From Neomegalonema perideroedes DSM 15528 (GTDB lineage Bacteria > Pseudomonadota > Alphaproteobacteria > Rhodobacterales > Rhodobacteraceae): a DNA stretch of 64,000 bases. Positions 1 through 6,530 of the stretch are shown here, piece by piece; position 1 is the first letter of the stretch, and every line of letters begins with the position of its first letter. Made by a program: the position numbers and the translations under genes. The stretch covers positions 505,495 to 569,494 of the forward strand of contig NZ_KB893653.1 of the NCBI RefSeq assembly GCF_000374145.1. The letters run 5' to 3'. The notes under the pieces are model-generated. The model was not told where the DNA came from. It did not search any database and saw only the letters and a program-made list of their open reading frames with translations.

Positions 1-1
1 G

Positions 2-217
2 GATGCGCCGTCGCAACCACCGGCACCGCCGCCCGATTGGCGCGAGGCACCGCTGTTCGTCATGCGCCCGGCCGACACGCAAGTTGTCGCCGCGCCGCCG
101 TCCGAGGCGCAATCCGGCGAAGCCCGCGCGACCGTTCCGGCGCGCGATCCCGCCAATGCGGAGCCGCAGGACGGCAGCATTTTCGTGGCAAGCGCCAGCG
201 ACGGCGGAAGGCCATGA
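2..217 (+). CDS. C-terminal end of an unidentified proline/alanine-rich protein (5' cut by window edge)
   Basis: Reading from base 2 gives 71 open codons ending in TGA at 215-217. The peptide begins DAPSQPPAPPPDWREAPLFV and ends FVASASDGGRP, which is low in complexity and rich in Pro and Ala. It looks like the tail or linker of a larger secreted or envelope protein; conjugation proteins such as VirB10/TrbI have linkers of this kind, but nothing here proves it. Base 1 is inside the gene, so the start lies outside the window. The other two frames are also open for a while, so the frame choice rests only on composition and the sensible stop. It may belong to the same older mobile element as the damaged recombinase downstream. 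Confidence 0.35.
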   Translation, partial: DAPSQPPAPPPDWREAPLFVMRPADTQVVAAPPSEAQSGEARATVPARDPANAEPQDGSIFVASASDGGRP

Positions 218-512
218 GGCTGGCGTTCCCGCGCTCAGCGGCGCTCATTCCGTTGTCCAGTCATGCAGGTTTTTGCCCGGCTGGATTCCCGGCAGGAGGG
301 GCAGAAAAGGCAGAAAGGGCGGAGGGCAAGATTAAAGAAGACGGCACCATATGGAGCCGCTTCTGGAAATTGTTGTTGTCTGCACACTGGTTAGGTGGCT
401 GGTTCCGGCACCATGGTTTTGAGGGGCCGCGTGCCGCGATTTCGCGCAAAGCCATGGCTTCGCAGGGTTTCGAGCGGCACCATAGGCCCATATCGGCCTG
501 TTTTCGGCGGCT
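218..512. other. Gap upstream of the broken recombinase
   Basis: No convincing gene is visible in these 295 bases. In the frame of the downstream recombinase there are stops at 333-335 and 420-422 and another shortly before the recombinase-like sequence begins, and no frame encodes a resolvase catalytic domain. A short imperfect inverted repeat sits at about 412-465: CCATGGTTTT is mirrored by AAAGCCATGG around a GC-rich centre. The recombinase was probably broken by a deletion or rearrangement whose edge lies near 490-515. Confidence 0.4.
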
Positions 513-731
513 TTGGCTGGCGTCAAGCTGTTGTCCATCACGCAGGAAATGGGCGACGACCCCATGCACGTCATGATGCGGCAGATCATGGCGCTATTCG
601 ATGAATATCAGTCGAAGGAGAACGGCAAGCACGTCATGCGGGCCTTGAAGGAGAATGCGCGGCAAGGCTTCTGGAACGGCTCCCTTCCTCCCATCGGCTA
701 CCGTGTTGTCGATGCCGAGCAGCGCGGCGCG

Positions 732-794
732 AAGAAGAAGAAGAAGAAGAAGAAGAAGAAGAAGAAGAAGAAGAAGAAGAAGAAGAAGAAGAAG
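732..794 (+). repeat. Perfect (AAG)21 trinucleotide microsatellite
   Basis: Sixty-three bases are uninterrupted AAG, in frame with the recombinase remnant and encoding 21 consecutive lysines between QRGA and LEIDP. In this recombinase family the same spot normally carries about three to five lysines, as I recall the family. The run therefore looks like an expansion of a short AAG seed by slippage. Purity at every unit suggests it is recent, actively varying, or an assembly/sequencing artefact. Confidence 0.95.
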
Positions 795-1855
795 CTGGAG
801 ATCGACCCACTCCATGCCGATACCGTGCGGCTGATCTTCCGCCTTGCATCGGAAGGAGACGGCAATTCCGGCCCGATGGGCGTCAAGAGCATCGTCAATC
901 ACCTGAACAAGCACCGCATGTTCACCCGCAACGGCGGGCGTTGGGGCATCGGCCAGCTTCACCGTGTCCTAACCCGGCTTACCTATATCGGCGAGCATCG
1001 CTTCAATCGCCGCTCCAACAAGGGTGTGGTGAAGCCCGAGGACGAAATCGTCACCGTCCCGGTGCCGCCGCTGATCGACCTTGAGATATTCGAGGCCGTT
1101 CAGAATCGCTTGAAGGTCAACAATCCGAAGGTGACGCCGCCGCGCGTCGTCAGCGGCCCGAACCTGCTGACCGGCATTTGCTATTGCGGCAATTGCGGAG
1201 GCGCGATGACGCTGCGCACGGGCAAGAACGGCCGCTATCGCTATTATGCCTGCTCGATCCGGGCGCGGCAGGGCGAAACCGGCTGCAAGGGCCGCGCGAT
1301 CCCCATGGACAAGCTCGACCGCATGGTTGTGACGCATATCGAGGAAAGGCTACTCGACCCCGAGCGGATCGAAGACGTTCTCGCCTCGCTTCTGGATCGC
1401 CGGCAGGAAGGCGTCGAGCGGCGCAGCCAGCATATCGCCGAGTTGAACCATCGCGCGGCCGAGGCCGACAACCGCCTCAAGCGCCTCTACGATGCCATTG
1501 AAGCCGGTTCGCTCGATCCGGCCGAATCCGCCCTTGGCGAGCGCATCGCGGGACTCACGGCGCTTCGGGATCAGGCGCGGGCCGACGCCGCGCGGACCGA
1601 AGCCATGCTCGCAAGCTCCACCCACCAGCGCCTCACCGGGGCGGCCGTGCGGGAACTGGCGAGCGAAGCACGAAGCAGGCTCCGGCTCGGAATGGGCGGC
1701 TATCGGCGGGAGCACGTCCGGGCCTTTGCACAGCGTGTCGAGGTCGCAGACGACGCAATTCGCATCATGGGATCGAAAACGGAGCTGCTGAAGACGCTTA
1801 TTGCTGGCCAAGGGCGGCAATCGGCGGCGATTGGCGTGCCCAGAGGCGGTCTGAA

Positions 1856-1870
1856 ATGGCGGAGAGGGTG
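1856..1870. other. Left attachment core (copy of tRNA-Ser 3' end)
   Basis: The sequence atggcggagagggtg is identical to 13836-13850, the 3' terminus of tRNA-Ser plus one base. Identity breaks on both sides (A versus T before, T versus G after). The core lies inside the reading frame of the recombinase remnant and 92 bp before the integrase promoter. A 6-bp inverted repeat, GGCGGA/TCCGCC (1858-1863 and 1871-1876), straddles its right edge. Confidence 0.85.
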
Positions 1871-1961
1871 TCCGCCATACTGGTATTCGCTCATGTTCGC
1901 GGCAATTCCATATCATACTGTTTTCAATGTGATAAATCATCCGTATTTTTCATAATGGTTC

Positions 1962-1990
1962 TTGTTCGTTCTCTATCGTTCGTCTAAAAC
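1962..1990 (+). promoter_or_regulatory. Candidate sigma-70 promoter of the integrase
   Basis: TTGTTC (1962-1967) and TAAAAC (1985-1990) are separated by 17 bp in an otherwise AT-rich stretch. A start about 7 bp downstream would put the paired TGTGGGAA repeats at the beginning of the transcript and the integrase ATG (2025) about 28 bp further on. Integrase bound to its arm sites could then repress its own gene. This is pattern matching only. Confidence 0.4.
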
Positions 1991-2000
1991 CGCGTTCAAG

Positions 2001-2020
2001 TGTGGGAACGAATGTGGGAA
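2001..2020 (+). repeat. Paired TGTGGGAA repeats, left end (candidate integrase arm sites)
   Basis: TGTGGGAA occurs at 2001-2008 and 2013-2020, a 12-bp period, immediately upstream of the chosen integrase start. The same pair with the same 12-bp period recurs at 13763-13782 near the right end. Short repeats near both ends of a tyrosine-integrase element are typical of arm-type binding sites. The second copy may also act as the Shine-Dalgarno (GGGAA) for the integrase. Confidence 0.6.
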
Positions 2021-2024
2021 CGCA

Positions 2025-3170
2025 ATGCCTCTCTCCGCTCGAAAAGTCGAAACGGCGCAGCCCGGAAAATATGGCGACGGACAGGGCCTGACGCTCTTCG
2101 TCAAACCCAGCGGCGCCCGCTCTTGGGTGCTGCGCTATCAACTCGCCGGAAGGCGCCGGGATCTCGGCTTGGGGGCTTGGCCGGAGATCACGCTGGCCCG
2201 CGCCCGCGAAAAGGCTCTGGAGGCCCGCCGCATGATCGCCGAAGGGCGCGATCCTCTCGCCGAACGCGCCAAGGCTCGCCGCCTGACTTTCGCCGCCGCC
2301 GCAAAGGCTCTGATCGAAAGCAAGCGCTCCGGCTGGAAGAACGCCAAACACGCCGAACAATGGTCTTCGACGCTGGAAGCCTACGCCTTCCCGATCCTCG
2401 AAGCTTTCGACGTGCGGCGGGTCGAGACGGCGGAGGTTCTGGAGATCCTGCGCCCGATCTGGACGGAAAAGCCGGAGACCGCAAGCCGTCTGCGCCAGAG
2501 GATCGAGGCGGTTCTCGACTACGCCGCCGCCATGGGCGCGCGCGAAGGCCTCAACCCGGCGCGCTGGAAAGGGCATCTGGATCATCTTCTTCCCAAAGCC
2601 TCGAAGGTGAAGGAGGCGGGGCATCATGCAGCGCTGTCCTTCAGGGAGATCGCCGCTTTCATGGCGGATCTGCGCCAGCGCGAAGGGGTGTCGGCTCGGG
2701 CGCTGGAGTTCGTGATCCTGACCGCCGCCCGCTCGGGTGAAGTGAGGGGGATGCGTTGGGGCGAAGTGAATTTGGAGGAGAAGCTCTGGATCGTCCCGCC
2801 TGAGCGCATGAAGGCGAGCAAAGAGCATCGCGTTCCTCTGACAGCGGCGGCCTTGGCGGCGATGGGCGAGCCGGGCGCGGCTGACGCCTTGATTTTCGGA
2901 AGCCAGACGAAGCTCGGCGCGCCTCTGAGCGATATGAGCCTGAGCGCGGTGCTGAAGCGGATGGGACGCGAGGAGATCACGGTTCACGGCTTCCGCTCGA
3001 CCTTCCGCGATTGGGCGGGCGAGACGACCGCCTTTCCGCGTGAAACAATCGAGGCCGCTCTGGCGCATCGCCTCAAGGACAAGGCGGAGGCGGCTTACGC
3101 ACGCGGCGATCTTTTGGCGAAAAGGCGCGATCTCATGGAGGCTTGGGAACGCCATATGTTCGCCAGTTAA
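2025..3170 (+). CDS. int: P4-type tyrosine integrase
   Basis: This 381-residue site-specific recombinase integrates and excises the island at tRNA-Ser. Residues 1-85 form the arm-binding DUF4102 domain (ARKVETAQPGKYGDGQG), about 90-180 the core-binding domain and about 200-381 the catalytic domain. Catalytic residues are visible: R236 (TAARSGEVR), H321 and R324 in HGFR, H348 in AHRL and the nucleophile Y358 in AEAAYARGD. An upstream ATG at 1962 would add 21 unrelated residues across the arm repeats. The ATG at 2025 matches the usual family start (M-x-L-x-ARKVE) and follows GGGAA. The gene lies next to the left att core and reads into the element. The length is normal and nothing is missing, so it is probably active. 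Confidence 0.93.
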   Translation: MPLSARKVETAQPGKYGDGQGLTLFVKPSGARSWVLRYQLAGRRRDLGLGAWPEITLARAREKALEARRMIAEGRDPLAERAKARRLTFAAAAKALIESKRSGWKNAKHAEQWSSTLEAYAFPILEAFDVRRVETAEVLEILRPIWTEKPETASRLRQRIEAVLDYAAAMGAREGLNPARWKGHLDHLLPKASKVKEAGHHAALSFREIAAFMADLRQREGVSARALEFVILTAARSGEVRGMRWGEVNLEEKLWIVPPERMKASKEHRVPLTAAALAAMGEPGAADALIFGSQTKLGAPLSDMSLSAVLKRMGREEITVHGFRSTFRDWAGETTAFPRETIEAALAHRLKDKAEAAYARGDLLAKRRDLMEAWERHMFAS

Positions 3171-3248
3171 TTGCCTACCCAAACGCGCGCATAAGGACGA
3201 ACCTGCACGGCGATTCACGGATTTTAACTATGATTCGGAGCCGCGTTT

Positions 3249-4445
3249 ATGGCCAAGGACATACGCAGCACGCTGCGCAACGCGCCGCCTCAAGCCCTCA
3301 AGGTCTATTTCGAGAGCGTGGCGCCGGAGATCGCCGCAACGCTTGACGGCGAAGCCCTCTCGCGTGCGGCACTTGAGCAATTGATGGAGAAGATCGATCA
3401 AGCGCCGGAGGAACTGGCGGCGCTGATCTACAGCGATTGCGATCTGATCGAACAGATGCGCGACGCCAAGGGCCTGAATTGCATGCGTGGTCTTTATCTT
3501 CTTGATCAGGAGACGCAGGCCTTCTTTAACGAGCAAGAGGATCCGCGCGGCTGCGCTCTGCACCTGATCGCACGGAGCCGAAAGGCCTTCGAGACGGCGC
3601 ATGCGATTTTCTATGCTGAACGCCTTTATCACGGCAAAGACTGGAGCGGTTTCCTGCTCTCAGGCGTCGCTACTTCTCGGGAGTGGATCACGGATAAAGC
3701 TCTTCAGGAGCGTTTCCGCCTGCGCGTCGAAAAAATCCTGAGGGCGCGACGCGACGGACGCCGCCGCTGCAAGGTCGAATGGTTCGCCCGGCTCCGCAAA
3801 GAAGAGGAAGCGCTTCAGATTACGATCCATCAGGAGGATTTCGCGCGCCGGGAAACCGCTTTCGATGAGAAGGACGAACTCACCTCACAGACGCGCCGCC
3901 CTGTCGTCGAGGCCTGCATCGTCTTCAATCCTGCGACGGGCGATCTCGAAGTTTGCGCCAAAGGCGGAAGAGACCTTCGTGAAGAGATCAGCCGGGCTTT
4001 CTGCGACGTTCTGGGGCCTGAGGTGGGGCGCGCTTCCCGTCTTCCCCGCAGATTGAATCTAGATCGCCTCATGACGATGACGCATTTCCCTCTGAAGGCG
4101 GAGGACGGCGTTGAACGCGTGTCGCTGGAGGCGCTCTCTTTCATCATGTCAGACGCTGAAGCGATGAAAACGACGCTGGAAGGGCGAGCCGAACCTGTGG
4201 AGGGCGCTTTCCACAGGCACCTGAAAAATCTGCTTGGCGGCGATCCGGAGGAGCGGATTTCTCAGGTGCGGGCGGCGAACCTGCGCCTTGTTCTTCGACC
4301 CTCAGAGGAAGGGGCCAGAGCGCGTGAGCCAGTGCTGAAGTTAAAAACGCCCAATCTCACCAACCTGCGCGATTTGCGCGAGGAAGAGCAGGAATTGGCG
4401 CGGGAACTGATGGAGCGTTGGGGCCTCTATGCTCAATCGGGCTAA
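3249..4445 (+). CDS. Unknown protein A of a two-gene island cassette (398 aa)
   Basis: I do not recognise this family. The 398-residue product is soluble, charged and mostly helical in appearance, with no signal peptide, membrane segment, Walker motif or clear zinc site. The first ~180 residues are Ala/Leu/Glu-rich and end in a basic stretch (KILRARRDGRRRCKVEWF). The middle (about 190-260) alternates hydrophobic and polar residues like a beta-rich domain, and the C-terminus is a Glu-rich helix. The ATG at 3249 has GGAG about 8 bases upstream. Its end overlaps the start of the next gene by 17 bp, so the two products are probably made together. The pair sits between integrase and AlpA, where small islands often keep cargo; defence or element control are possible but unproven. 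Confidence 0.7.
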   Translation: MAKDIRSTLRNAPPQALKVYFESVAPEIAATLDGEALSRAALEQLMEKIDQAPEELAALIYSDCDLIEQMRDAKGLNCMRGLYLLDQETQAFFNEQEDPRGCALHLIARSRKAFETAHAIFYAERLYHGKDWSGFLLSGVATSREWITDKALQERFRLRVEKILRARRDGRRRCKVEWFARLRKEEEALQITIHQEDFARRETAFDEKDELTSQTRRPVVEACIVFNPATGDLEVCAKGGRDLREEISRAFCDVLGPEVGRASRLPRRLNLDRLMTMTHFPLKAEDGVERVSLEALSFIMSDAEAMKTTLEGRAEPVEGAFHRHLKNLLGGDPEERISQVRAANLRLVLRPSEEGARAREPVLKLKTPNLTNLRDLREEEQELARELMERWGLYAQSG

Positions 4446-5307
4446 TCCAAGGCGCGGCGCTCTGCGCATCCTGCTCCGTCTGCTGGAAGGCGAGGCCTCC
4501 CGCTTTCCACGAAGAAGCGGGGCTGCGGCTGATGATTTCGAGAATCTGATTCAGGCGGGCTTCCTGACGGAGGATAACCTCGTTTATTCGACGATTTGCG
4601 ACGAATGCGGGGAAGGCGAAGCCGCCTTGGTTGAGGTCAGGAATGGGCGAACTGGAATCCTCTGCGGGATCGAGGGCTTCGTCGAACGCGATCCGGAGAG
4701 CCTCGCCGCCTTCCGTTTGGAACGCGACGGTTTCGCGCGGGCGCTGCGAGAGGCTCTGACCGAAGGGGAGGAGGGCGGGGCTTCTTTCTCGAAAATTTCG
4801 GATCATCTTTGGCGTTTGGGCGGATTCTCGCGGGGCGGCGCTTCGGGAACGGCCTTTTTGGCTTTGCGGCTGAAAACTCCTGATGACTTCGTGTTCTTGG
4901 ATCAGGCGATCACCTCACGGCCTCGCCCCTCCGTCGGCGCCGTGTTCACGCTCCAGAGAGAGGCTTCGCCCGGCTTGAGACTGTCTCTGGGTTATCGGCT
5001 GATCCCTTGCGCAGAAGCCCTCCAGTTGACTGAAGACGGCCTTCGTCTGCGCATCGCCGCTTTGGCGGAGGCCTTCCCGGAGATTGCGAGGTTCTCTTCG
5101 GAGCTTCGGGATCGGGGGCGCCCCGGAAAATCGGTGGAAACGGGGCGCGTGATCCGCCATTTGCAGGAGCAAGGTTCTTGGCCGAAAGGGACGAACGCTT
5201 GCATTCGTGCAATTCAAGAGGCTTGGAGCGAGGTGAATCCCGCATCTGAAATTCCTGCGATCTCAACGCTTAAAGATCACCTCAGGAAACTCGCCTCCAT
5301 AGCCTGA
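4429..5307 (+). CDS. Unknown protein B of the cassette, with CxxC-type motif (292 aa)
   Basis: I do not recognise a named family. The N-terminal ~55 residues look like a winged-helix (RRGALRILLRLLEG ... FENLIQAGFLTEDNLVYS). They are followed by a short cysteine motif, TICDECGEGEAALVE, and a further Cys in GILCGIEGFVERDPE, a pattern like a small zinc-binding or treble-clef fold before a helix. The C-terminal ~80 residues are charged and end in a region resembling a DNA-binding tail. Translation starts inside the end of protein A (17-bp overlap), which suggests coupling. A 56-base hairpin follows the stop closely. DNA binding is a reasonable guess; the role is unknown. Confidence 0.7.
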   Translation: MLNRANPRRGALRILLRLLEGEASRFPRRSGAAADDFENLIQAGFLTEDNLVYSTICDECGEGEAALVEVRNGRTGILCGIEGFVERDPESLAAFRLERDGFARALREALTEGEEGGASFSKISDHLWRLGGFSRGGASGTAFLALRLKTPDDFVFLDQAITSRPRPSVGAVFTLQREASPGLRLSLGYRLIPCAEALQLTEDGLRLRIAALAEAFPEIARFSSELRDRGRPGKSVETGRVIRHLQEQGSWPKGTNACIRAIQEAWSEVNPASEIPAISTLKDHLRKLASIA

Positions 5308-5311
5308 TCTC

Positions 5312-5367
5312 AGGCGGACGGAAAAGAGGGCGGAAAACCATTTTCCGTCTCCTTTTTCCGTCCGCCT
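5312..5367 (+). other. Long nested hairpin after the unknown gene pair
   Basis: A perfect 14-bp outer stem (aggcggacggaaaa at 5312-5325 against 5354-5367) encloses a 7-bp inner hairpin, cggaaaa-cca-ttttccg (5331-5347). The intervening bases pair partly, giving nearly one continuous stem with a 3-base loop. There is no T-tract after it, so a simple intrinsic terminator is doubtful. It lies 4 bases after the stop at 5307 and before the AlpA gene. It could be a transcript-end stabiliser, a structured RNA or a protein-binding inverted repeat. Confidence 0.65.
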
Positions 5368-5413
5368 GCTTCGTCGTCCCATGCGCTGGCATTCAACCAA
5401 GCGTGAGGACGCC

Positions 5414-5653
5414 ATGACGAACGAATTCAACCTGAAATCTGACCAATCCCTTGCGCCCCTTGCGGTTTCCCCCGCCGAGGCGGCGCGTCTGGCGGGCGTG
5501 GGGCGCACCACGCTTTACGCCGCCCTTTCGGCGCGGCGGTTGCGGAGCTTCAAGCTCGGCAAGCGCCGCCTGATCTCCATGGCCGCCCTGCGGGAGTGGC
5601 TGGAGGCCTGCGAGGCCGCCCAGATCGAGGAGCCGCGCCATGTCGAGGGCTGA
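5414..5653 (+). CDS. AlpA/MerR-like helix-turn-helix excisionase or regulator
   Basis: This 79-residue protein carries a winged helix-turn-helix of the AlpA/excisionase type: VSPAEAARLAGVGRTTLYAAL forms the helix-turn-helix and SFKLGKRRLISMAALREWLEA the wing and last helix. Such proteins activate integrase or act as excision factors in P4-like elements. An ATG at 5381 in the same frame is less likely; the ATG at 5414 has GAGGA about 6 bases upstream and starts just before the conserved domain. Its end overlaps the primase start by 14 bp, which couples excision control to the replication genes. Confidence 0.85.
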   Translation: MTNEFNLKSDQSLAPLAVSPAEAARLAGVGRTTLYAALSARRLRSFKLGKRRLISMAALREWLEACEAAQIEEPRHVEG

Positions 5654-6530
5654 GGCTTTGACTAAGGCGCTCGGGGGGCGTTGGTCGGGCGGATCGGGCC
5701 TCGCCTGCTGTCCCGCCCATGAGGACCGCTCGCCCAGTCTCTCCCTTCGCGAAGCCGGAGACGGGCGGCTTTTGCTGAATTGCTTCGCCGGGTGCGATTT
5801 CGCGGCGGTGCTGGCGGCGCTCAAAGCGCAAGGTTTGATCTCGGGCGAAGTCCGCCCCGATCCCGAAGCGCAGACCCGGCGCCGCGAAGAGGAGGCCCGG
5901 AGGCGGGAGGAGCGGAGCCGCTGCGGCGATTGGGCGGCGCGGATCTGGGCGGAGAGCTTGCCGATCTCCGAAACTCAGGCTGAGGCCTATCTCCGCAAGC
6001 GCGGCGTCCTCGGACCATTGTCGCGCAATCTGCGCCATCATTCCCGCCTGAAGCATCCCTCCGGCTGCTTCGCGCCCGCTCTGCTGGCGCGGATCGAGGG
6101 CGCAGAGGGCTTCGCCTTGCATCGGACTTGGCTCGATCCTCAGGGCGCGCCCGCGAAGATCGGAGCCTCGCCGCAAAAGGCGATGCTGGGTCCGGCGCGG
6201 GGCGGCGCCGTGCGGCTGCGCGAGGGCGGATCCGGGTTGCTCGCTGTGGCTGAGGGGATCGAGACGGCGCTGGCCCTCGGGCGGGCGCTGGAGCCGGAGG
6301 CCGCTCTCTGGGCGGCGCTTTCGACTTCGGGGATGAAGGGCCTGCGCCTCCCTCATCAAGCGGGGGCGCTGCTGATCGGTCTTGACGGGGACGCGCCCGG
6401 AAGGGCGGCGGGCGCGGCTTTGGCGCATCGCGCGGTGGGTTTGGGCTGGCGGGTGCGGCTGGCTGATCCGGGCGAAGGGCGGGATTTCGCCGATCTGGCG
6501 GCCTTGGCGGATGGAGGCGGGCATGGCTGA
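5640..6530 (+). CDS. Toprim-domain DNA primase of the island
   Basis: This 296-residue primase has an N-terminal zinc finger like the DnaG CHC2 module (C24-PA-H27 with C48-FAG-C52) and a C-terminal Toprim domain. The Toprim catalytic residues are E205 in AEGIETALA and D249/D251 in GLDGDAPG. Between them lies an Arg/Glu-rich linker (about 80-95). It would lay down RNA primers for replication of the excised element, working with the helicase encoded next. Its start overlaps alpA by 14 bp and its stop overlaps the helicase start by 8 bp (ATGGCTGA). The domain order is typical of phage and island primases rather than of chromosomal DnaG, which is about twice as long. Confidence 0.88.
   Translation: MSRAEALTKALGGRWSGGSGLACCPAHEDRSPSLSLREAGDGRLLLNCFAGCDFAAVLAALKAQGLISGEVRPDPEAQTRRREEEARRREERSRCGDWAARIWAESLPISETQAEAYLRKRGVLGPLSRNLRHHSRLKHPSGCFAPALLARIEGAEGFALHRTWLDPQGAPAKIGASPQKAMLGPARGGAVRLREGGSGLLAVAEGIETALALGRALEPEAALWAALSTSGMKGLRLPHQAGALLIGLDGDAPGRAAGAALAHRAVGLGWRVRLADPGEGRDFADLAALADGGGHG

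Larger units (their letters stand above)
513..1955 (+). pseudogene. Large serine recombinase, N-terminal catalytic domain missing
   Basis: The protein reads as the middle and C-terminal part of a large serine recombinase. It has the end of the resolvase fold (LLSITQEMGDDP, then ALFDEYQSKEN), a Recombinase domain (RGGRWGIGQLHRVL-like region, TYIGEHRFN), a zinc ribbon (CYCGNCGG ... CSIRARQGETGCKG) and a coiled-coil arm. Relatives carry about 120 further N-terminal residues with the YxRVS catalytic serine. These are absent, and in-frame stops lie just upstream, so the enzyme should be inactive. The ATG at 513 is only the first available start. A run of 21 lysine codons replaces the short Lys-rich linker normally found before LEID. 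The last 28 codons come from the neighbouring integrated element; the native 3' end was displaced at the att site 1856-1870. Confidence 0.85.

Noticed and set aside
594-962. Minus-strand frames encoding poly-Leu, poly-Ser or poly-Phe
   Set aside because: They are only the complement of the (AAG)21 run read in three frames. No start context or flanking domain supports them.
1962-2024. Upstream start for the integrase at 1962
   Set aside because: It would add 21 residues without family support and place codons across the promoter and arm repeats. The start at 2025 matches the conserved N-terminus.
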